From the NCBI GenBank assembly GCA_946482495.1, contig CAMLRV010000163.1, positions 1 through 5,493 on the forward strand: 5,493 nt of DNA, in the 5' to 3' direction. Below the pieces are notes generated by a model. The model was not told the DNA's origin, searched no databases, and saw only the letters and a program-made list of their open reading frames with translations. Shown here piece after piece: positions 1-5,493 of the stretch; the stretch's first letter is position 1; every line of letters starts with the position of its first letter. Source of the stretch: an uncultured Flavobacteriia bacterium (GTDB lineage: Bacteria; Bacteroidota; Bacteroidia; Flavobacteriales; Flavobacteriaceae). Both the position numbers and the translations under genes were made by a program.

Positions 1-455
1 ACGATAAAAACACAATCCCAAACGCGAAAGATTTTCGGTTTGGGATTGTTGTTTCAGAATGGAACGAAAACGTTACAGAAGAATTGTATAATGGTGTGTT
101 TGCAGCATTAACAGATTGTGGAACTTTGCCAGAAAATATAATTCGTTGGAATGTGCCAGGGAGTTTCGAATTAATTTTTGGTGCACGTCAAATGCATGAA
201 AAATTAGAGTTAGACGCTGTGATTGTAATTGGATGTGTGATTAAAGGAGAAACGATGCACTTCGAATTTGTTTGCGAAGGTGTAACTCAAGGAATGAAAG
301 ACTTGAATTTACTTTATGATGTGCCAACTATTTTTTGTGTACTAACAGATAATAATATGCAACAATCTATTGATAGAAGCGGAGGAAAGCACGGAAACAA
401 AGGTGTGGAAGCTGCAATTGCCGCAATTAAAATGGTTGATTTGAACAGAAAATAA
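1..455 (+). CDS. ribH: 6,7-dimethyl-8-ribityllumazine synthase, 3' part (5' end outside window)
   Basis: Lumazine synthase is a cytoplasmic enzyme. It condenses 5-amino-6-ribitylamino-uracil with 3,4-dihydroxy-2-butanone 4-phosphate to give 6,7-dimethyl-8-ribityllumazine, the last intermediate before riboflavin. The open frame runs from the window edge (first full codon at 3) to TAA at 453-455, giving 150 residues. Family proteins are usually about 155-165 residues, so only some 10-15 N-terminal residues are missing. Visible family motifs, in order, are FGIVVSEWNE (the aromatic W stacks on the substrate), PGSFEL, GCVIKGETMHFEFV with the catalytic-type histidine codon at 258-260, and DRSGGKHGNKG with the phosphate-binding-type arginine codon at 375-377. 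A later TTG at 84 is in frame but would remove the first conserved strand, so it is not the start. All key residues are present and the enzyme looks functional. A terminator follows directly, so ribH ends its transcription unit. Confidence 0.96.
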   Translation, partial: DKNTIPNAKDFRFGIVVSEWNENVTEELYNGVFAALTDCGTLPENIIRWNVPGSFELIFGARQMHEKLELDAVIVIGCVIKGETMHFEFVCEGVTQGMKDLNLLYDVPTIFCVLTDNNMQQSIDRSGGKHGNKGVEAAIAAIKMVDLNRK

Positions 456-476
456 TATAAATGAAATTATATTTTG

Positions 477-514
477 AAATCCGTCTCATTAATTTGTGAC
501 GGATTTTTTATTTT
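477..514 (+). terminator. intrinsic terminator of ribH
   Basis: A perfect 9-bp inverted repeat, AAATCCGTC (477-485) and GACGGATTT (498-506), encloses a 12-nt loop. It is followed by a T-rich tract (504-509 all T, then A, then TTTT). It starts 21 bp after the ribH stop and fits a Rho-independent terminator for plus-strand transcription. Read from the opposite strand the same hairpin is followed by CAAAATATAATTTC, a much poorer U-tract, so it is at best a weak terminator for the convergent gene. Its 3' side overlaps the stop codon of that gene (508-510 on the minus strand). Confidence 0.85.
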
Positions 515-1095
515 ATCCAACCAGTTTTTTTACGCCATTCTTCATATTGTATTTGTTTTTGATACCAGTCTTTTGGCGGATTATCATTTTCCATTTTCGC
601 TTCAGCTCTTAAATGGGCGGTTTGATGTTCCAACGTATTTAAGTGAAGTTTGGCTCTTCGTTTATTGACCATTTCTAAATCGTCAAAAGGAGAAGGATTT
701 AAAATGCCATTTTCATCCCAGTCGAACTGGGTTCCATAATGTTGAGGTTTGCCTTCAAAAACGTTTATTCGGTCTTCTAAATAGGCGATGTGAATTAAAT
801 TTACGCCCTTTTTCTCTTTCTTCATTAATCGCAAACACGATTTCATAAAAATCGGCAAACTTATGGCGTGTTGGATTACTAACCAAGCGGCTTCATAAGC
901 TTCATTTCCTACTTTTTGAATAGTTGGAAAACCAATTTCTTTTATGATATGTTTCAGCTTTTTAGCATTATCTAAATGAATTTTTTCCATTTCTGCATCA
1001 TAATCTTCAGACAAAAGATTTTCTTGTAGCAAATGAATTCTAAACTTCAAATCTTTGTCTTTTAATCGGATTATGGCATCAATGTGATTTTTCAT
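508..1095 (-). CDS. DUF6624-type protein of unknown function
   Basis: This is a 195-residue hydrophilic protein without signal peptide or membrane segment, so probably cytoplasmic. I recognise it as a DUF6624-type protein from the pattern GFPTIQKVGNEAYEAAWLVIQHA (about residues 55-77), AYLEDRINVFEGKPQHYGTQF (about 104-124) and the closing HLNTLEHQTAHLRAEA stretch (about 151-166). The family has no established reaction that I know of. The N-terminal third (about 1-52) is rich in K, E and L and probably helical. The ATG at 1093-1095 is the first possible start: an in-frame TAA lies at 1102-1104 on the minus strand, two codons upstream. The gene is a single-gene unit, divergent from mutL and convergent with ribH. 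Its 3' end abuts the ribH terminator. The coding assignment is strong; the family name comes from memory of the motif pattern. Confidence 0.85.
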   Translation of the reverse strand: MKNHIDAIIRLKDKDLKFRIHLLQENLLSEDYDAEMEKIHLDNAKKLKHIIKEIGFPTIQKVGNEAYEAAWLVIQHAISLPIFMKSCLRLMKKEKKGVNLIHIAYLEDRINVFEGKPQHYGTQFDWDENGILNPSPFDDLEMVNKRRAKLHLNTLEHQTAHLRAEAKMENDNPPKDWYQKQIQYEEWRKKTGWIK

Positions 1096-1226
1096 ATAGT
1101 CTTAAATTTTTCACAAATTACGAAATATGTTTATAATTTTCTACAAGAAGCTTTTTTTAATGACTTTTATTCGTCTTTAATTCATTAAATTTGTCGTTTA
1201 ACCCTAATTAAAAATTAAGCAGATTA
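1096..1226. promoter_or_regulatory. divergent intergenic region between the DUF6624-type gene and mutL
   Basis: This 131-bp, very AT-rich spacer must hold the promoters of both divergent genes. The plus-strand candidate is listed separately. For the minus-strand gene the best I can find is GTAATTTG (minus strand, 1121-1114), two mismatches from TAnnTTTG, with TTG (minus strand, 1146-1144) 22 bp upstream. That is too weak to call. I see no riboswitch-like or convincing operator structure here; the only notable run is T7 at 1152-1158. Confidence 0.5.
1165..1193 (+). promoter_or_regulatory. candidate Bacteroidota-type promoter of mutL
   Basis: TAAATTTG at 1186-1193 matches the Bacteroidota -7 consensus TAnnTTTG at all fixed positions. 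The -33 position has only TTTT (1165-1168) in place of TTTG, 17 bp upstream. Transcription would begin around 1198-1201, leaving a leader of about 26-29 nt before the mutL ATG. The leader is A-rich (AATTAAAAATTAAG) and lacks a Shine-Dalgarno sequence, as is common in this phylum. This is a sequence match only; the AT-rich setting makes chance matches possible. Confidence 0.5.
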
Positions 1227-3077
1227 ATGTCTGGAATTATTCAATTATTGCCTGATCATGTAGCCAATCAAATTGCAGCAGGAGAAGTGGTGCAGCGACC
1301 AGCTTCGGTTGTGAAAGAGCTTATAGAAAATGCTGTTGACGCCAAAGCAACTGAAATTAAATTAATTGTGAAAGATGCTGGTAAAACACTTATTCAAGTA
1401 ATTGATAACGGTTTAGGTATGAATGTAACAGATGCACGTTTGTGTTTTGAACGTCATGCCACTTCTAAAATCCGTCATGCGGAAGATTTATTTGCTTTAC
1501 ATACCAAAGGTTTTCGTGGAGAAGCATTGGCTTCAATTGCAGCTGTAGCACATGTAGAATTGAAAACCAAACAAGATCAAGAAGAATTAGGAATTCATAT
1601 TGTAATTGAAGGAAGCAAATTAGTGACTCAAGATGTTGCTGTTTTGCCTAAAGGAACTTCGTTTTTAGTTAAAAATTTATTTTTTAATATTCCAGCTCGA
1701 CGTAATTTTTTAAAATCGGATAATGTCGAACTAAAACACATTATTGATGAATTTGAGCGTGTAGCATTAGCACATCCCAATATTGCTTTTACTATGATTA
1801 GTAATGGAAGTGAGGTTTTTCATTTACCTATTTCTAATTATCGTCAGCGTATTGTAAATATTTTTGGCGGAAAAACGAATGAAAAATTAGTTCCAGTTAC
1901 AGAAGATACTGAAATATTGAAAATTAGTGGATTTGTTGGAAAACCTGAATTTGCAAAGAAAAATAGAACAGAACAGTTTTTTATAGTTAATAATAGATAT
2001 ATCAGAAGCCCGTTTTTGCATCATGCAATTATGAGCGCTTATGAGGGTTTGTTGAAAGATAATAATCAACCTAGTTATTTTTTAAATTTAGAAGTACCAC
2101 CGCATACGATTGATATTAATATTCATCCTACTAAAACAGAAGTAAAGTTTGATGATGAACAAGCGTTGTATGCTATTTTGCGTTCCACAGTGAAACATAG
2201 TTTAGGGATGTTTAATGTAGCACCAGTGTTAGATTTTGAGCGCGATGCTACTTTAGATATTCCATACGATTATAAAGACAAAACTTCGTCAACGCCAATT
2301 ATACAAGTGGATAGCACCTTTAATCCATTTGCTACTGAATTTGAGCCTAAAAAATATTCTGGAGGTTCGTCTGTTTCTTATGCTAAAAAAACTGAAGCAC
2401 AACCTCATTGGGAAAGTTTATATACGAATTTAAAACAAGATGCTTTTGAAGTTGAAGCTAGTAATTTTGAAAATGAAGTAGTTGCGAGTAAGCTTTTTGA
2501 AGATACTGTTGTGGAAACTCAGACTTTAATGTACCAATTCAACAGAAAGTACATCATTAAAAGTATGAAATCGGGGTTGTTAGTGATTCATCAAAACAGA
2601 GCGCATCAACGAATTTTATATGAGCAATTTTTGACTAATATTACAGTACAACAAGCCTCTAGTCAGCAATTGTTATTTCCGTTAGAAATACAGTTTTCTA
2701 AAGACGAAATGCTATATTTAAAAGAAATTCAACCTAATTTGGAAGGAATTGGTTTTGCTTTTGAAAAAATGGGAATAGATGAGGTTATAATTTCTGGATT
2801 GCCAGCTCAAATTACTAGTACGGAAGTTAGTGAAATTTTGCACGACTTAATTTATAACTTACAAGAAAATTTACCAGAAGATAGTTTCTCCTTAACGGAT
2901 AGTATTTCTAAATTTATGGCTAAAAGCGTAGCAATAAAATCAGGAAAACAGTTAAATACCATCGAATTAGAAAATATAGTAAATGGCTTATTTGCGTGTA
3001 AAGACCCAAATGTTTCACCATTTAACAAACCAATATTTATTACATTAACCACAGAAGATTTAGATAAAAGATTTTAA
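1227..3077 (+). CDS. mutL: DNA mismatch repair protein MutL, with altered endonuclease motifs
   Basis: MutL is the ATP-driven dimeric coordinator of mismatch repair, acting after MutS recognises a mismatch. At 616 residues its length is usual. The N-terminal GHKL ATPase half (about 1-335) is intact: KELIENAVDA with catalytic-type E31 and Mg-binding-type N35, DNGLGM at 60-65, RHATSKI at 76-82, GFRGEALASIAAV at 95-107, NIPARRNFL at 154-162 and DINIHPTKTEVKF at 296-308. A variable, acidic linker spans about 335-430. The C-terminal dimerisation domain begins near 434. Its endonuclease signature DQHA(X)2E(X)4E reads HQNRAHQRILYE (455-466), and the CPHGRP-type metal site reads SPFNKP (597-602), so nicking activity is doubtful. 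The start is fixed by an in-frame TAA at 1209-1211 with no other ATG between. The rhomboid gene starts 2 bp after the stop, indicating an operon. Confidence 0.97.
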   Translation: MSGIIQLLPDHVANQIAAGEVVQRPASVVKELIENAVDAKATEIKLIVKDAGKTLIQVIDNGLGMNVTDARLCFERHATSKIRHAEDLFALHTKGFRGEALASIAAVAHVELKTKQDQEELGIHIVIEGSKLVTQDVAVLPKGTSFLVKNLFFNIPARRNFLKSDNVELKHIIDEFERVALAHPNIAFTMISNGSEVFHLPISNYRQRIVNIFGGKTNEKLVPVTEDTEILKISGFVGKPEFAKKNRTEQFFIVNNRYIRSPFLHHAIMSAYEGLLKDNNQPSYFLNLEVPPHTIDINIHPTKTEVKFDDEQALYAILRSTVKHSLGMFNVAPVLDFERDATLDIPYDYKDKTSSTPIIQVDSTFNPFATEFEPKKYSGGSSVSYAKKTEAQPHWESLYTNLKQDAFEVEASNFENEVVASKLFEDTVVETQTLMYQFNRKYIIKSMKSGLLVIHQNRAHQRILYEQFLTNITVQQASSQQLLFPLEIQFSKDEMLYLKEIQPNLEGIGFAFEKMGIDEVIISGLPAQITSTEVSEILHDLIYNLQENLPEDSFSLTDSISKFMAKSVAIKSGKQLNTIELENIVNGLFACKDPNVSPFNKPIFITLTTEDLDKRF

Positions 3078-3079
3078 TT

Positions 3080-3868
3080 ATGTTTAATAATATGACACCA
3101 GTTGTAAAACAACTATTGATAATTAATGTTATAGTTTTTTTGTTGAGTCAGGTTATGCCTCAAAACTATGAAACCTTAGCGTTATATTATTTTGAAAGCG
3201 AAAAATTTAAGTTTTGGCAACCTTTTACACACATGTTCATGCATGCGCAAATGCCAAATTTTACGCATATTTTATTCAATATGTTTGCTTTAGTTTCTTT
3301 TGGAACTGCACTAGAACATTATTGGGGAGGTAAACGATTTCTGTTTTTTTATATCGCTTGTGGTTTAGGTGCTGCAGTTGTTCAAACAGGTATGAATTAT
3401 TATGAAATTCATCAAATTGTAAATCATTTAGGATTGACACCACAAGAGATGCAAGTAATTTTTGATACGCCTTTAAGTGAAGTTTTTGATGCTGCGGGAA
3501 AATCGACAGGAAAAGTAAATGAAATTTTAACAAGAGTACATTGCACGCAAGAAGATTTCAATAAATTATCATTAATTTACGGAAGTTGTGTTGGAGCTTC
3601 AGGTGCTATTTATGGTTTGTTAGTAGCTTTTGCTTTTATGTTCCCAATGGCAGAATTAATGATGATATTTTTACCAATTCCAATAAAAGCAAAATATTTT
3701 GTACCAGTTATAGTTGGTTTAGATTTATTTTCAGGAACTACAGGCTTCTCAATTTTTTCTGGTGGTGGAAATATTGCTCATTTTGCTCACGTTGGAGGTG
3801 CTTTAACAGGTTTTATTTTGATGATGATTTGGCGAAATCGAAAGTTTAATCATACCAGATGGAATTAG
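3080..3868 (+). CDS. rhomboid-family intramembrane serine protease with a large insert before the active-site Ser
   Basis: Rhomboids are polytopic inner-membrane proteases that cut membrane proteins within or near a transmembrane segment, using a Ser-His dyad. This 262-residue protein has six probable membrane segments (about 10-28, 62-80, 86-104, 170-189, 204-220 and 231-250). Active-site landmarks are all present: HILFN with H63 and N67 (oxyanion region), GASGAIYG with nucleophile S174, and AHVGGALTG with general-base H237. The first loop has WQPFTHMFMH in place of the usual W-R motif. Between segments 3 and 4 lies a polar, probably soluble stretch (about 105-168); in E. coli GlpG this loop is only about ten residues. 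The ATG lies 2 bp after the mutL stop; an alternative ATG four codons later (3092) would change little. It is likely cotranscribed with mutL. The substrate is unknown. All catalytic residues present suggests an active protease. Confidence 0.93.
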   Translation: MFNNMTPVVKQLLIINVIVFLLSQVMPQNYETLALYYFESEKFKFWQPFTHMFMHAQMPNFTHILFNMFALVSFGTALEHYWGGKRFLFFYIACGLGAAVVQTGMNYYEIHQIVNHLGLTPQEMQVIFDTPLSEVFDAAGKSTGKVNEILTRVHCTQEDFNKLSLIYGSCVGASGAIYGLLVAFAFMFPMAELMMIFLPIPIKAKYFVPVIVGLDLFSGTTGFSIFSGGGNIAHFAHVGGALTGFILMMIWRNRKFNHTRWN

Positions 3869-3875
3869 TGTTCTA

Positions 3876-3919
3876 AGAGCCAAGTAAAGAGCCAAGTAAA
3901 AGAAGCAAGAGCCAAGTAA
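3876..3919 (+). repeat. short direct-repeat cluster, 12-bp unit AGAGCCAAGTAA, three copies
   Basis: Three identical copies of AGAGCCAAGTAA lie at 3876-3887, 3888-3899 and 3908-3919. The first two are head to tail and the third follows an 8-bp spacer, AAGAAGCA. A degraded trailing piece (AAAAAGTAAAAAG, 3920-3930 and just beyond) continues the pattern. It fills most of the 73-bp gap between the two rhomboid genes and lies outside both coding frames. I see no inverted symmetry of note, so it is not a hairpin or CRISPR array; it resembles a minisatellite-like slippage repeat. From memory, AAG/CCAAG-rich intergenic repeats occur elsewhere in flavobacterial genomes, which I cannot verify here. Confidence 0.9.
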
Positions 3920-3941
3920 AAAGTAAAAAGAATCTAGTATA

Positions 3942-4772
3942 GTGAATATTTTAAGCGAAATAAAAGAACAATATAAAAAAGGCGATGTAGCTCAAAAATT
4001 AATTTTTATTAATATTTTGATTTTCATTTTAAGTGCTTTTTTTTTCGATTTTGTTTCGAATCAATTTCAATATCCAAATTGGTTGGCTTTATCCTCAGAT
4101 TATAAAGATGTAATTTATTTTCCATGGACATTAATTACGTATGGTTTTTTACATTCTGAGCCCATTCATTTAATTTTCAATCTGATTTTTTTATACTATA
4201 TCAGCGCTTTATTTTATACGTTTTTTAATACCAGACAATTTTTAACTGTATACTTTTTGGGAAGTATTTTTGCAGGATTAATTTTCATTACTTACGGTTA
4301 CTTTTTTAATTATTACAATTTAATTGTAGGCGCAAGTGCTTCTATTATGGCAGTTTTTATTGCAGTGGCAACTTTTGCTCCTAATTATTCTTTTCGATTA
4401 CCGTTGATTGGGTATATTAAAATTTGGCATTTAGCATTATTGTATGTTTTTATTGATGTAGCACAACTTTTATCAGAAAATACAGGCGGACATATTGCTC
4501 ATTTATCGGGTAGTGTGGTTGGTTTTATTTTTGCTGTTTTGATGAAAAATGGAATTGATATTAGCGAAATATTTTCTTTCAAAAAGAAAAAAAACACTAC
4601 ATTTAAAAAAGTTTATAAAAGCAAACCAGTTAAAAAATATCAATCAGCTCGTGTGAAAGATGTAAATTTTACACAAAGACAAATTGATGAAATTCTAGAC
4701 AAAATTAGTAAATCGGGTTACGATAGTTTAACAAAAGAAGAAAAAGAATTTCTTTTTAAAGAAAATAAATAG
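3942..4772 (+). CDS. second rhomboid-family protein with C-terminal DUF6576-like tail
   Basis: This 276-residue protein has six probable membrane segments (about 17-38, 70-93, 100-122, 128-146, 160-177 and 184-201) and is an inner-membrane rhomboid by its motifs. HLIFN gives H76 and N80, GASAS gives nucleophile S132, and HIAHLSGSVVG gives catalytic H187. The residue after the serine is A instead of the usual G. After the last segment comes a Lys-rich cytoplasmic-type linker (about 211-240), then a helical tail containing RQIDEILDKISKSGYDSLTK (246-265). I recognise this tail as the DUF6576-type domain attached to Bacteroidota rhomboids. The start is GTG: reading upstream, the frame meets TAA at 3924-3926 with no ATG between. 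It differs strongly from the preceding rhomboid (short loop before the serine, added tail), so it is not a recent tandem copy. The next gene begins 1 bp after its TAG. The substrate is unknown. Confidence 0.92.
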   Translation: MNILSEIKEQYKKGDVAQKLIFINILIFILSAFFFDFVSNQFQYPNWLALSSDYKDVIYFPWTLITYGFLHSEPIHLIFNLIFLYYISALFYTFFNTRQFLTVYFLGSIFAGLIFITYGYFFNYYNLIVGASASIMAVFIAVATFAPNYSFRLPLIGYIKIWHLALLYVFIDVAQLLSENTGGHIAHLSGSVVGFIFAVLMKNGIDISEIFSFKKKKNTTFKKVYKSKPVKKYQSARVKDVNFTQRQIDEILDKISKSGYDSLTKEEKEFLFKENK

Positions 4773-4773
4773 C

Positions 4774-5493
4774 GTGTTTAAAGGGTTGTCATTTATTTCA
4801 AAAACGATGTTAACTTTAAATGTAGTTTTAGCAATTACTACATTGATGGCCTATTTATTGCCTTTTTTGGCCCCAAAATGGTTTCCTTTTTTGAGTGTTT
4901 TAACGCTGTTTCTACCTTTCTTTTTAGTGTTAAATTTACTTTTTTTCTTGTTTTGGTTGATTCAGCTAAAAAAATACATTTTCGTATCAGGTTTAGTGTT
5001 GTTGTTAGGAATTACCTTTATCAATAAGTTCTATAATTTGCAAGCTACAGAATTGCCTAAATCGGAGAATGATTTTACAATTATGAGTTATAATGTACGT
5101 CTGTTTAATAAATTCAATTGGAATCAAAAAGCTAATATTCCTGCGCAAATTGCACAATTAGTTGAAGATAAACATCCTGATATTTTATGTGTTCAAGAGT
5201 ATTCGGATTTAGAAAAAACAAAATTTTCAGATTATAAATACCAGCAAATTTTTAAAGAAGGTAAAAATATCATTGTAGGAAATGCGATATTTTCGAAATA
5301 TAAAATTATTGATAAAGGTGTGATTAATTTTCCGAACTCCACCAATAATGCGGTTTATGCAGATGTTGTAAAAGATAAAGATACCTTAAGAATTTATAGT
5401 ATGCATTTACAATCAATAAAAATTAGTACTGAAATTGAGGATGAAGAAATCCAGAAAATGATCAAAGATGCGGAAGCCAATGCCGAGTCAGAT
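4774..5493 (+). CDS. membrane-anchored endonuclease/exonuclease/phosphatase (EEP) family protein, 5' part (3' end outside window)
   Basis: An open frame of 240 codons runs from GTG at 4774 to the window edge without a stop. Residues about 12-34, 38-62 and 68-84 are three hydrophobic membrane segments; PFLAPKWFPFLSVL joins the first two. From about residue 100 an EEP-fold (DNase I-like) domain begins. MSYNVRLFNKFNW carries N107, CVQEYSD carries the metal-binding-type E142, GNAIFSKY carries N170, and YSMHLQS carries H211 where families usually show a T/S-H-L motif. The second half, with the expected C-terminal GD and SDH motifs, is not visible. EEP proteins hydrolyse phosphodiester or phosphomonoester bonds in nucleic acids, lipids or inositides; the substrate here cannot be told. 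GTG at 4774, 1 bp after the previous stop, gives a short polar lead before the first helix. ATG at 4807 is the alternative start. Very tight spacing indicates cotranscription with the rhomboid. Confidence 0.88.
   Translation, partial: MFKGLSFISKTMLTLNVVLAITTLMAYLLPFLAPKWFPFLSVLTLFLPFFLVLNLLFFLFWLIQLKKYIFVSGLVLLLGITFINKFYNLQATELPKSENDFTIMSYNVRLFNKFNWNQKANIPAQIAQLVEDKHPDILCVQEYSDLEKTKFSDYKYQQIFKEGKNIIVGNAIFSKYKIIDKGVINFPNSTNNAVYADVVKDKDTLRIYSMHLQSIKISTEIEDEEIQKMIKDAEANAESD

Noticed and set aside
474..668. Plus-strand open frame of 64 codons in the convergent region
   Set aside because: It lies across the ribH terminator and antisense to the well-supported DUF6624-type gene; the translation has no recognisable domain.
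1150..1158. AGCTTTTTTT run as a terminator in the divergent spacer
   Set aside because: There is no supporting GC stem before the T-run, and no gene on the plus strand ends upstream of it.
1887..2069. Minus-strand open frame inside mutL
   Set aside because: It is a shadow of an intact conserved gene with no start context or domain; the minus-strand frames at 2852-3052 and 3276-3533 were set aside for the same reason.
3586..3849. Alternative plus-strand frame of 87 codons within the first rhomboid gene
   Set aside because: It is a shifted-frame reading of the conserved active-site region; the product is a low-complexity W/F/R-rich string with no family features.
3876..3919. Possible CRISPR array or attachment site formed by the direct repeats
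   Set aside because: The units are 12 bp, two of them directly abutting, with one 8-bp spacer; no cas genes, integrase or tRNA are nearby.
4037..4045. Run of nine T in the second rhomboid, a possible phase-variation tract
   Set aside because: It encodes Phe codons in the first membrane segment and the frame is intact. Such runs are expected in AT-rich membrane-protein genes, and nothing else points to phase variation.

Overview
The window looks like a chromosomal segment of a Flavobacteriaceae-type bacterium (Bacteroidota). It is AT-rich, with A/T-ending codons and A-rich leaders lacking Shine-Dalgarno motifs. A TAnnTTTG-type -7 promoter element precedes mutL, and the second rhomboid ends in a C-terminal tail of a kind I know from Bacteroidota rhomboids. 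The genus is inferred from general resemblance, not from a search.

Left part (1-1095): the 3' part of ribH (riboflavin pathway) enters from the left and ends in a clean intrinsic terminator. Facing it on the minus strand is a 195-residue soluble protein of the DUF6624 type with no known function. The ribH terminator U-tract runs into the last codons of that gene.

Centre and right (1227-5493): after a 131-bp divergent spacer, four plus-strand genes follow in close order. They are mutL (complete), a rhomboid-family intramembrane serine protease, a second and quite different rhomboid with a C-terminal extension, and a membrane-anchored endonuclease/exonuclease/phosphatase (EEP) fold protein cut by the right edge. 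Spacings are 2, 73 and 1 bp, with no terminator seen between them, so they probably form one transcription unit driven from upstream of mutL. The 73-bp gap holds a small direct-repeat cluster with a 12-bp unit, three copies.

Most of the window is ordinary housekeeping DNA, and I do not see an unmistakably new system. The points worth a second look are: (i) MutL has an intact ATPase but its endonuclease and metal-site motifs are substituted at nearly every key position; (ii) the first rhomboid has an unusual insert of about 65 residues just before its catalytic serine; (iii) the second rhomboid has GASA in place of GASG at the active site; (iv) the short intergenic repeats; and (v) the grouping of a mismatch-repair gene with three membrane proteins.
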